Assembly (NCBI GenBank): GCA_016199905.1
Contig: JACQFU010000420.1
Span: 1-15,145 of the forward strand
Origin: Candidatus Wallbacteria bacterium
GTDB lineage: Bacteria; Muiribacteriota; UBA6191; JACPRK01
Direction: 5' to 3'
DNA length: 15,145 nucleotides
The translations under genes and the position numbers were made by a program. Every line of letters starts with the position of its first letter. Positions within the stretch are counted from its first letter, which is position 1. Below, piece after piece: positions 7,298 through 13,418 of this stretch. The notes under the pieces are model-generated. The model saw nothing but the letters and a program-made list of their open reading frames with translations, had not been told where the DNA came from and searched no databases.

Positions 7298-7347
7298 AAA
7301 AAACACCCGGAACCTTCTTCCCTACTCTGGAGAATCCCTGGGTGTCC
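7298..7347 (-). terminator. Intrinsic terminator in the leader of the exported-protein gene
   Basis: On the minus strand ACACCC (7345-7340) pairs with GGGTGT (7308-7303), and further pairing inside is possible (GGGA with TTCC, TTCT with AGAA). The run TTTTTT (7303-7298) overlaps the stem base. It is the only hairpin noticed in the window with a proper U-tract. The nearest upstream gene is on the other strand, so it can only stop RNA started between about 7350 and 7700. Confidence 0.55.
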
Positions 7348-7354
7348 TGGACGG

Positions 7355-7379
7355 CTACTTGGAACTACTTCAGCCTACT
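7355..7379. repeat. Three CTACT direct repeats with 10-bp period
   Basis: CTACT occurs at 7355-7359, 7365-7369 and 7375-7379, with exact 10-bp spacing and unrelated sequence between. A fourth copy is at 7322-7326. The cluster covers the first bases downstream of the predicted start of the minus-strand leader transcript, a typical position for a repressor site on one face of the helix. Confidence 0.45.
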
Positions 7380-7388
7380 GCGCCGTGC

Positions 7389-7417
7389 AGGGTACCATCG
7401 AGTAGCCGTGATGTCAA
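7389..7417 (-). promoter_or_regulatory. Candidate promoter of the leader RNA / exported-protein gene
   Basis: A perfect TTGACA (7417-7412), a 17-bp spacer and TACCCT (7394-7389). The -10 is weak but keeps the key T, A and final T. The predicted start is near 7382, giving a leader of about 350 nt to the ATG at 7033. Confidence 0.45.
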
Positions 7418-7704
7418 GCACGAAAGGCGCCGGAGGTGTTTTCGAGGTTCATCTGGAGTCGTGGGGCGAGGCAGGCGGCAGTGCCGTCACCGAGCGCCTT
7501 CCTGCGCGTGCGAAGCACGGTTCTGCAAGAAGGCCGGTGGTCCCCTGGACCCCGCTCGCCACGCGAGCCTCTCGAGCGTTCACGCGGGTTTCTGGAGCAG
7601 TCGAGAGTCACTCGCTCCAATCGGGGCAGAGCCCCGCTTGAACCCCTTCGGCACGGCCCCACTTTTCGGCGTCGCTTCCGGCGCCGGCATGAAAGACTGA
7701 ACCC

Positions 7705-9384
7705 ATGACGATCCTCCGCGCGCCATGCTTTCGGCGGCCGCCACCTGAGGCGCCGCACGGTATCCGGGCACGAGCTCCCCGGGGGGAATCGAGGGCTCCC
7801 GAGCGGCGTGTGGAGCCGGGCGAGCTCGAGGCGTACTTGCACGACGAGGCGCACTTCCCGGGCGGCTGGACGCCCGGCGTGTTCCTGCCTCGGACCGAAG
7901 CCGAGGTGGCGGGGGCGCTGGCCGAGGCGCCGGCCGTGCTGGCCTCGGGAGCGCGCTCCTCGCTGACGGGAGGGGCGACGCCTCTGGGCGAGTGGGTGGT
8001 GTCGATGGAGCGTTTCACACTCCTGGAGGCGTGCGGGGGCGGGGAGGTCCGGGCGGGCGCGGGCGTGACGCTGGAGGCGCTCGAGCGGTTCCTGGGCGAA
8101 AGCGGCCGCTGGTATCCTCCCGTGCCGACCTTCACAGGCGCCACGGTCGGAGGGGTCGTCTCTACGAACGCCGCGGGGGCCGCGACGTTCAAGTACGGCT
8201 CCACCCGCGACTGGGTAGTGGGGCTTACGGTCATGCTCGCCTCCGGCGGCGTCCTGGACCTGGAGCGAGGGGAGGTCCGAGCGCATCGGGACGGGTACTT
8301 CGACCTGGAGGATGTGGGCGGGCGCCGGGCACGCGTGCCGGTGCCCGGTTATCGGATGCCGGACGTGGCCAAGCGCAGCGCCGGGTACCACGCCGAGCCG
8401 GAGATGGACCTGATCGATCTCTTCATCGGAGCAGAGGGGACCTTGGGGATCGTGCTCGAGGCGAGGCTGGGCGCGGTTCCGCGGCGCGTTTCGACGCTGA
8501 CGGCCTTGGCGGTGCTCCCTGAGGAATCGGCGGCTTTCGAGCTGGCGGCCGAGCTGCGACAGGCGGCGCTGGCGACGCGGGCAGGCGGCGATCCGTGCGG
8601 CGTGGAGGTCGCGGCGATCGAGATGATGGACGCTCGCTGCCTCGCCATACTGCGGGAGGACGGCGCCGATCGCCGGCAGGGCGTGGAGTTGCGCGACGCC
8701 GACGGCGCGGCGCTTCTTATCCAGGCGGAGCTTCCCGCCGCGCTGGGCGAGCAGCAGGCGTTCGAGCAGATAGGTGGATTCGAGAACTCGAACGCTCCCG
8801 ATACTCCACTGGTGCGTTTGTGTCGCTTGCTGGCGCCGTGGGGCGTGTTGGAGAGGCTTCACGTTGCGCTCCCCGGCGACGCCGCGCGCGCCGCCCAGCT
8901 CTTCGCCCTGCGAGAGGCCGTCCCCGTGGGCGTCAACAGGCGAGTCGGCGAGGCCCAGCGAACCGTCCACCCGGCCATCCAGAAGGTCGCCGCCGACATG
9001 GTCGTTCCCTTCGAACGCTTCCCCGAGATGATGCGCGCCTACCGCCGGGGCTTCGAGCGCCGCGGCCTCGACTATGCCATCTGGGGCCATATCTCCGACG
9101 GCAACGTCCACCCCAACGTGCTGCCCCGCTCTGCCGCTGAAGTCGAGGCCGGAAAGCTGGCCCTGCTCGAGTTCGGCCGCGAACTGGCCCTCCTGGGCGG
9201 ATGCCCGCTGTCGGAGCACGGCACCGGCCGCAATCCCGTCAAGCAGGCCCTGCTTGCCCAGCTCTACGGCGATTCCGGAATCCTTCAGATGCGCGCCGTC
9301 AAGGCTGCGTTCGACCCAGCCGGCAAGCTCGCTCCCGGCGTCGTCTTCCCGCGCCTGGCTGGGACTTGCCCTTCCGTAGGCTAG
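7705..9384 (+). CDS. FAD-linked oxidoreductase, D-lactate dehydrogenase/glycolate oxidase GlcD family
   Basis: The 559-aa product has the layout of the VAO/PCMH FAD family. An N-terminal FAD-binding half has LASGARSSLTGGATPLG (residues 79-95), PTFTGATVGGVVSTNAAGAA (141-160), FKYGSTRDWV and FIGAEGTLGIVLEARLG. The C-terminal cap/catalytic half has GHISDGNVHPN (His462 region) and SEHGTGR (residues 503-509), then the closing FDPAGKLAPGVVF. Such enzymes oxidise a 2-hydroxy acid (D-lactate, glycolate or 2-hydroxyglutarate) and pass electrons to quinone or cytochrome c; the alkyl-DHAP synthase branch is an alternative, so the substrate is open. No Fe-S domain is fused. The first ~36 residues are Arg/Pro-rich and atypical; ATG 7705 has no visible Shine-Dalgarno, and GTG 7810 (EPGELEAYLHD) is a reasonable alternative start. 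It ends in TAG, 3 bp from the sigma-factor stop on the other strand. Confidence 0.85.
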   Translation: MTILRAPCFRRPPPEAPHGIRARAPRGESRAPERRVEPGELEAYLHDEAHFPGGWTPGVFLPRTEAEVAGALAEAPAVLASGARSSLTGGATPLGEWVVSMERFTLLEACGGGEVRAGAGVTLEALERFLGESGRWYPPVPTFTGATVGGVVSTNAAGAATFKYGSTRDWVVGLTVMLASGGVLDLERGEVRAHRDGYFDLEDVGGRRARVPVPGYRMPDVAKRSAGYHAEPEMDLIDLFIGAEGTLGIVLEARLGAVPRRVSTLTALAVLPEESAAFELAAELRQAALATRAGGDPCGVEVAAIEMMDARCLAILREDGADRRQGVELRDADGAALLIQAELPAALGEQQAFEQIGGFENSNAPDTPLVRLCRLLAPWGVLERLHVALPGDAARAAQLFALREAVPVGVNRRVGEAQRTVHPAIQKVAADMVVPFERFPEMMRAYRRGFERRGLDYAIWGHISDGNVHPNVLPRSAAEVEAGKLALLEFGRELALLGGCPLSEHGTGRNPVKQALLAQLYGDSGILQMRAVKAAFDPAGKLAPGVVFPRLAGTCPSVG

Positions 9385-9387
9385 CGG

Positions 9388-9406
9388 CTACTTCTCCATG
9401 AAGTAG
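9388..9406. other. 7-bp hairpin at the junction of convergent genes
   Basis: CTACTTC (9388-9394), TCCAT loop, GAAGTAG (9400-9406). The hairpin contains the sigma-factor stop codon and starts 3 bp after the FAD oxidoreductase stop. There is no T-run on either side. It may act as a U-less bidirectional 3' end, but chance remains possible. Confidence 0.3.
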
Positions 9407-10338
9407 TAGTCCCGCAGCTTGGTGTGGGCCTTGGCGCTGCGGCGCAGCTTCTTGAGGCCGCGAGCCTCGATCTGGCGGATGCGCTCGCGAGTCACGTTCA
9501 TGCGCTTGCCGATCCAGGCCAGCGAGCGAGGCACGCCGTCCTCCAGCCCGAACCGCAGCTTCAGGATCTCGCGTTCGCGCTCCGAGAGGTCCGAGAGCAC
9601 GGTCTCGATCTGCTCCCGCAAGAGTCCCTGGAAGACGATCGTCTCAGGGCTGACCTTCTCCTCGTCTTCCTCGAGGAAGTCCTCCACCGTGACGTTGCTG
9701 TCGTCCATGCCGACGCTCTGGTCGTAACTGATCGGCTCCCGCGTCATCCGGAGCATCTCGTCGTATTCGGCCTTCGTGATGCCGGTGTGCTGCAGGATTT
9801 CGTCGAGCACCGGATGGCGCCCCAGCTCGTTGGTCAGGTCCCGCACCTTGCGGTTGAACTTGTTGAGCTGCTCGATGATGTGGATCGTGACGCGGATCAT
9901 CCGCGATTGCTCGGCGATGGCGCGGATGATCGACTGCTTGATCCACCAGGTGGCGTACGTGCTGAACTTGTAGCCCAGCGTGTAGTCGAACTTCTCCACC
10001 GACCGCAGCAGCCCCATGTTGCCCTCCTGGATCAGGTCCAGGAACAGGATGCCGCGGTTGATGTACTTCTTGGCGATGTTGACGACCAGGCGCAGGTTGG
10101 CTCGCACCAGGTCCTTCTTCGCCTCGATGTCGCCGATGCGCACCTTCTTGGCGAGCTCGACCTCCTGGACCTCGTCGAGCAGGGACGTCTTGGTGAGGTT
10201 GTCGAGATACGCTACGACCGGGTTGTCGAGGTCCTTCTCGCCGCTGGAGACGGCGCGGACGCGAGGCTTGCGGCCGCGTTTTTTCGCGGGCTCCGCAGCC
10301 TTCTCGACCTTATGCTCCTTCTCTTCCTCGTCGGCCAT
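9388..10338 (-). CDS. sigma70-family RNA polymerase sigma factor (group 1/2, short N-terminus)
   Basis: The 316-aa product is a sigma factor with regions 1.2 (NPVVAYLDNL, from residue 40), 2.1-2.4 (NLRLVVNIAKKYINRG...LDLIQEGNMGL...FDYTLGYKFSTYATWWIKQSI, 81-138), 3 (to about 200) and 4 (LSEREREILKLRFGL to NVTRERIRQIEARGLKKLRR, 251-300). Region 1.1 is absent, and the short length suggests an RpoS-like or other alternative factor rather than full-length RpoD. Residues 19-28 (KKRGRKPRVR) are a basic AT-hook-like patch in an acidic N-terminus. Two residues are odd: Thr151 where region 3.0 normally has Pro (IRVTIH against IRIPVH), and Trp275 where Glu is usual before the region 4.2 helix. It follows accA by 30 nt, so it is probably in the acc operon. 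No Shine-Dalgarno is visible. Confidence 0.9.
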   Translation of the reverse strand: MADEEEKEHKVEKAAEPAKKRGRKPRVRAVSSGEKDLDNPVVAYLDNLTKTSLLDEVQEVELAKKVRIGDIEAKKDLVRANLRLVVNIAKKYINRGILFLDLIQEGNMGLLRSVEKFDYTLGYKFSTYATWWIKQSIIRAIAEQSRMIRVTIHIIEQLNKFNRKVRDLTNELGRHPVLDEILQHTGITKAEYDEMLRMTREPISYDQSVGMDDSNVTVEDFLEEDEEKVSPETIVFQGLLREQIETVLSDLSEREREILKLRFGLEDGVPRSLAWIGKRMNVTRERIRQIEARGLKKLRRSAKAHTKLRDYYFMEK

Positions 10339-10368
10339 GGCCCAGGGGGAGTCGTGGATGCGGCCGTA

Positions 10369-11328
10369 TTACTGGAGGTCCTCGGTGTAGACGCCCATTC
10401 GGCGGTATTTCTCCAGCCGCCGCTGGAAGAGTTCCTCGCTGGGAAGCTCCTTGAGCGGCTCCAGGTGCCGGGCGATTGCGGCGGAGACGCGACTCGCCGT
10501 GGCATGGAAATCGCGATGGGCGCCGCCCAGCGGCTCTTCGATCAGCTCGTCGATGACCTTCAGCTCCAGCAGGTCGCGGGCCGTCAGCTTCAGGGCCAGA
10601 GCGGCCTCCTCGGCCTTTGAGGGATCTCGCCAAAGGATACTTGCGCACCCTTCGGGGCTGATGACGGAGTAGATGGCGTGCTCCAGCATCAGCACGGCGT
10701 CCCCGACGCCCAGAGCCACGGCGCCGCCGCTGCCGCCCTCGCCGATGACGACGACGATGATGGGAACCTTCAGAAAGGTCATCTCCATGATGTTGCGCGC
10801 GATCGCCTCGGCCTGGCCCCTCTCCTCGGCCTCCATCCCGGGATAAGCGCCCGGCGTGTCAATGAAGGTGATGATGGGGCGGCGGAACTTATTGGCCAGC
10901 TTCATCACGCGCAACGCCTTGCGGTAGCCCTCGGGGTGCGGCATGCCGAAGTTGCGGAAGATGTTCTCCTTGGTGTCGCGGCCCTTCTGATGGCCGACGA
11001 CCACGACGGGTTCCTTGTGGAAAAGCGCCAGGCCGGCGACCACGCTGTTGTCGTCGGGCCACTGCCGGCCGCCGCGCAGCTCGACGAAGTCCTCGAAGCA
11101 ATTGCCGATGTAGTCGAGCGTCAGGGGGCGCCTGGGATGGCGCGCCAGCTGGGTGGTCTGCCACGGAGTCAGGTTGGAATAGGTCTCCACCTTGCTGCGC
11201 TCGAGCTTCTCGGTGAGGGTGTTGATCTACTGGGAGAGGTCGAGGAAGTGGGCGGCAGAGAGGGTCTTGAGCTCCTCGATCTTCTTTTCTAGCTCCAACA
11301 GGTGCTGTTCGAACGGCAATTCCTTCAT
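10369..11328 (-). pseudogene. accA: accA, acetyl-CoA carboxylase carboxyltransferase alpha subunit, interrupted by in-frame TAG
   Basis: AccA pairs with AccD to move the carboxyl group from carboxybiotin to acetyl-CoA, the first step of fatty-acid synthesis. From ATG 11328 the frame is 319 codons, the length of E. coli AccA. Codon 34 (11229-11227) is TAG within DLSQ-TAG-INTLTEKLERSK...YSNLTPW, which aligns without gaps to the B. subtilis segment DLSAEIERLEDRL...YKNLKPW, where a Glu stands at the stop; a single GAG-to-TAG change explains it. The rest is conserved: QLARHPRRPLTLDYI, GHQKGRDTKENIFRNFGMPHPEGYRKA, FIDTPGAYPG, GEGGSGGA, YSVISPEGCASILW, EPLGGAHRD. Residues 85-88 read RGGR where xGDR is usual. 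A restart at GTG 11190 lacks a proper ribosome-binding site. It starts 10 nt after accD, with GAGG/AGG just upstream. Confidence 0.88.
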
Positions 11329-11338
11329 GCGCCTGTCC

Positions 11339-12220
11339 TCAAAAGGCCGTGCTGACGTCGGAACCGTTGGAAGGACCCTCGGCGTGCGGCGCGTGATGCG
11401 CCGGCGCACTGAAGAACCTCAGCAACTTGGCCAACGTCGCCCGGCAGTCCTTGCGAGAGACGATCATGTCGATCAGGCCGGTCTCCAGGAGGAACTCGGC
11501 TCGCTGGAACCCCTCGGGGAGCGTCTCCTTGATGGTCTGCTCAATGACCCGGGGGCCCGCGAATCCGATGAGCGCGCCCGGTTCTGCCAGGATGACGTCG
11601 CCAAGCATTGCGAAGCTGGCGGTGACGCCGCCGGTGGTGGGATCGGTCAGCATCGACAGGAACGGGAGCCGCTCTCGCGAGAGACGGGCAATGGCCTGGC
11701 TGGTTTTCACCATCTGCATCAGCGAGAGCACGCCCTCGTCCATCCGGGCGCCCCCGCTGCAGCTCACGATCAGCAGCGGCCGCCTCAGGCGAATGGCCTC
11801 GTCCACTAGCCGGACGATCTTCTCGCCCACGGCACTGCCCATGCTGCCGCCCATGAAATCGAAGTTGAAGATGCCTACGGCCAGCGGAAAGCCCTCCAGC
11901 GTACCCAGGCCGGTGGAGATCGCCTCGTTGGCGCTGGTCTTCTGGACCGCCTTCTTGACGCGCTCGTCATAGCTGGTCAGGGCGTGGAACTTGAGCGGGT
12001 CGGCCGTCTTGATGTGGGCGTTGAGCTCCTGCCAGCTTCTCTCGTCGAGGAGCAGCTCGATCCGGTCGTGCACGGAGATGCGGAAGTGATGGCTGCACTT
12101 GGGGCAAACCCAAGCCGCTTTCGCGAGGTCCTTGCTGTAGATCGCCTCCTCGCACTTCTGGCACTTTGTCCAGAGATTGCTAGGAACGATGCTCTCTTTC
12201 GTCTTTGTGAACCAGCCCAC
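11339..12220 (-). CDS. accD: Acetyl-CoA carboxylase carboxyltransferase beta subunit
   Basis: The 293-aa product starts GWFTKTKE, as AccD proteins do (MSWFxKTK). It has the N-terminal zinc ribbon CQKC...CPKC (Cys20, 23, 39, 42) followed by HHFRISVHDRIELLLDE. The crotonase-fold carboxyltransferase core has FDFMGGSMGSAVGEKI, CSGGARMDEGVLSLMQM, LTDPTTGGVTASFAMLGD and GFAGPRVIEQT. With AccA it forms the cytosolic carboxyltransferase. GTG 12220 was chosen because the family N-terminus begins there. The in-frame TTG at 12247 is only 1 nt from the Shine-Dalgarno, and the longer frame to 12304 crosses the promoter. The gene is first in the accD-accA-sigma unit and has an unusual hairpin-containing leader. 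Confidence 0.92.
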   Translation of the reverse strand: MGWFTKTKESIVPSNLWTKCQKCEEAIYSKDLAKAAWVCPKCSHHFRISVHDRIELLLDERSWQELNAHIKTADPLKFHALTSYDERVKKAVQKTSANEAISTGLGTLEGFPLAVGIFNFDFMGGSMGSAVGEKIVRLVDEAIRLRRPLLIVSCSGGARMDEGVLSLMQMVKTSQAIARLSRERLPFLSMLTDPTTGGVTASFAMLGDVILAEPGALIGFAGPRVIEQTIKETLPEGFQRAEFLLETGLIDMIVSRKDCRATLAKLLRFFSAPAHHAPHAEGPSNGSDVSTAF

Positions 12221-12254
12221 TTTTTCGGCTTGACACTTCGGTGTCAAGTCCTCC
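12220..12254 (-). promoter_or_regulatory. accD ribosome-binding region with an intervening perfect hairpin
   Basis: On the minus strand a consensus GGAGGA (12254-12249) directly abuts a perfect 8-bp stem, CTTGACAC/GTGTCAAG (12248-12241 and 12236-12229) with a CGAA loop. Then come 8 nt (CCGAAAAA) and the GTG at 12220. Linear spacing is 28 nt, too far for initiation; with the stem folded it becomes about 8 nt. No T-run follows, so it is not a terminator. Confidence 0.55.
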
Positions 12255-12263
12255 GTAGGGGCG

Positions 12264-12293
12264 ATCCTAACAGAGTGCCCGGGCCCGGCGCAA
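12264..12293 (-). promoter_or_regulatory. Candidate promoter of the accD-accA-sigma operon
   Basis: TTGCGC (12293-12288), an 18-bp spacer and TAGGAT (12269-12264) on the minus strand. The predicted start is near 12257, so the GGAGGA and hairpin would be at the very 5' end of the mRNA. The -35 and spacing match the ftsZ promoter candidate. Confidence 0.4.
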
Positions 12294-12315
12294 CATGGGG
12301 GCATGGGTGGGCCCG

Positions 12316-12324
12316 TGATATACT
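12316..12324 (+). promoter_or_regulatory. Extended -10 promoter of the MBL operon
   Basis: TGATATACT is an extended -10 (TG, one base, TATACT at 12319-12324). No -35 is seen. The predicted start falls 0-3 nt from the ATG at 12334, so the mRNA is likely leaderless or nearly so. Confidence 0.5.
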
Positions 12325-12333
12325 TCCGGCCGC

Positions 12334-13152
12334 ATGCCGAAGATCAAGTTCTGGGGCACGCGAGGAAGCATCGCGACGCCGCTGCCCGACCGAATGAGGT
12401 ACGGCGGAGACACCAGTTGCGTCGAAATCGTCACGGCCGAGGGGCGCGAGTTGATCATGGATGCAGGCACGGGCATCCGCAGGCTGGGGCAGGAGATGAT
12501 GGGGCGCAAGGCCAGTTGCCACGGAGGGGCGCTGTTCATTAGCCACCTCCACTGGGATCACATCCAGGGCTTCCCGTTCTTCATCCCCATCTACGACAAG
12601 CATTTCAAGTTCGAGGTCTACGGTCCGATGCGGGTCGACCAGTCGCTGGAGCATCGCCTCAAGAAGCAGATGAGCGATCTCTTCTTCCCCGTGGTCCTCG
12701 AGGAAGTGAGCGCCCATCTCGAGTTCATCAGCATCGTGGAGGACCCCATTCAGCTGGGCCCGACCACCGTGATCCCGCGGTTCCAGCACCACCCCCAGGG
12801 CAGCTATGGCTACCGAATCGAAGACGCCGGCAAGGTGATCGCGTACATGACCGACAACGAGCATCCCGCCACCGAGATGCTCGATGACACGCGCATCCTG
12901 GCCACGGGGGCCGACCTCCTGATCTTCGATGCTCAGTACACTCCCGAGGAGTACGAGAAGCACCGCGGCTGGGGCCATTCGACCTGGCTCACCGCCACTC
13001 GCGTCGCCAAGGAATGCGGCGTCAAGAAGCTCGTGCTCTTCCACCACGACCCCGACCACTCCGACGACTTCATCGACGCCATGGTGGCCGAAGCTCGCAG
13101 GCACTTCCCGGAGACCCTCGGCGCCAGCCGCGACCTGGAAATCCAGATCTGA
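12334..13152 (+). CDS. MBL-fold metallohydrolase
   Basis: This 272-aa protein has a metallo-beta-lactamase fold. The signature HLHWDH (His71, His73, Asp75, His76) follows the beta-strand LIMDAGTGIRRLG. Other likely metal ligands are His152/153 (QHHPQGSYGYRI), Asp199 (LIFDAQYT), His215 (GWGHST) and His237/238 (LFHHDPDHSDD). The start MPKIKFWGTRGSIATP and the GWGHST/LFHHDPDH blocks place it with the phosphodiesterase-like MBL hydrolases (PhnP/RNase Z-like architecture). The substrate is probably a phosphodiester or cyclic nucleotide but cannot be named. It has no signal peptide and is cytosolic. It is the first gene of a tight three-gene unit: its TGA overlaps the start of the 88-aa gene, and the AAA+ gene follows 3 nt after that. 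Confidence 0.85.
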   Translation: MPKIKFWGTRGSIATPLPDRMRYGGDTSCVEIVTAEGRELIMDAGTGIRRLGQEMMGRKASCHGGALFISHLHWDHIQGFPFFIPIYDKHFKFEVYGPMRVDQSLEHRLKKQMSDLFFPVVLEEVSAHLEFISIVEDPIQLGPTTVIPRFQHHPQGSYGYRIEDAGKVIAYMTDNEHPATEMLDDTRILATGADLLIFDAQYTPEEYEKHRGWGHSTWLTATRVAKECGVKKLVLFHHDPDHSDDFIDAMVAEARRHFPETLGASRDLEIQI

Positions 13153-13415
13153 AAAAGCCCAAGAAAGAACCCAACCTCCTCAGCAACGAAATCCTCAGAC
13201 TCCTCTCCGAGGGGCAACGAGAGGACGTTACGCCCGAACGCGCTGCCAAGTTGCTCGAAGAGTGCCTTGGCGTCTTCGGAAAGGACTTGACCGACGCCCG
13301 GGTCAACGAGTATCGCAAGCTCTACCACGAAGGCTGGAAGCGCATCCTCGAAGAGCTGGTCCCGCCCGGCGACCGCCAGTGGCTGACCGACAAGTACCGG
13401 ACCCTGGTTTTCTAA
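13149..13415 (+). CDS. Small acidic helical protein, unknown
   Basis: The 88-residue frame begins MKKPKKEPNLLSNEILRLLS and ends DRQWLTDKYRTLVF, with an amphipathic helical middle (PERAAKLLEECLGVFG; VNEYRKLYHEGWKRILEEL). No ATG, GTG or TTG lies near its natural beginning. A CTG at 13149 overlaps the MBL stop (CTGA), as in translationally coupled genes, and is taken as the start with reservation; the next ordinary start, a TTG at 13251, would remove a third of the protein. The third-position GC bias and the fit between the MBL stop and the AAA+ gene support it as real. It has no recognisable family and may be an accessory subunit of its neighbours. Confidence 0.55.
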   Translation: MKKPKKEPNLLSNEILRLLSEGQREDVTPERAAKLLEECLGVFGKDLTDARVNEYRKLYHEGWKRILEELVPPGDRQWLTDKYRTLVF

Positions 13416-13418
13416 GAG

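Larger units (their letters stand above)
7297..7382 (-). ncRNA. Candidate ~85-nt small RNA or attenuated leader
   Basis: A minus-strand promoter at 7417-7389 predicts a start near 7382, and a U-tailed hairpin ends near 7298. The interval has no ATG and no open frame of note. Either it is a free small RNA, or it is the terminated form of the 5' leader of the exported-protein gene, whose start codon lies about 265 nt further on. No known riboswitch consensus was recognised. Confidence 0.4.
7034..7704. other. 671-bp intergenic region between divergent genes
   Basis: No credible protein-coding frame is seen. The open frames here are Arg/Ser/Pro-rich and lack ribosome-binding sites. On the minus strand the region holds the leader of the exported-protein gene: a promoter at 7417-7389, a U-tailed terminator at 7347-7298, three CTACT repeats at 10-bp spacing (7355-7379) and the two-state hairpin at 7067-7106. 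The 7420-7704 part shows only short GC hairpins, for example CGGGGC/GCCCCG at 7622-7636 and GCTCG/CGAGC at 7554-7568. No clear promoter or Shine-Dalgarno was found for the plus-strand gene at 7705. Confidence 0.6.

Noticed and set aside
7618..7645. tRNA T-arm-like sequence (GGGGTTCAAGC on the minus strand)
   Set aside because: The following stem is CGGGGC/GCCCCG with a 3-nt loop, and no acceptor, D or anticodon arms can be formed around it.
7056..7700. 214-codon open frame on the plus strand in the intergenic region
   Set aside because: Arg/Ser/Pro-rich, no ribosome-binding site, no domain; it runs through the terminator and repeats.
7414..9219. 601-codon open frame on the minus strand
   Set aside because: It is antisense to the FAD oxidoreductase, whose motifs are clear; low-complexity Arg/His/Gly composition.
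11227..11229. TAG reassigned to an amino acid (explaining the accA stop)
   Set aside because: The HEAT-like, DTW, FAD oxidoreductase, sigma and McrB-like genes all end at TAG where their families end, so TAG is an ordinary stop here.
12245..12247. TTG start for accD
   Set aside because: It is only 1 nt from the GGAGGA and would add a non-family N-terminal extension; GTG 12220 matches the usual AccD start.
12229..12248. accD-upstream palindrome as an intrinsic terminator
   Set aside because: No T-run follows on either strand; the run of T on the plus strand lies before the stem, not after it.
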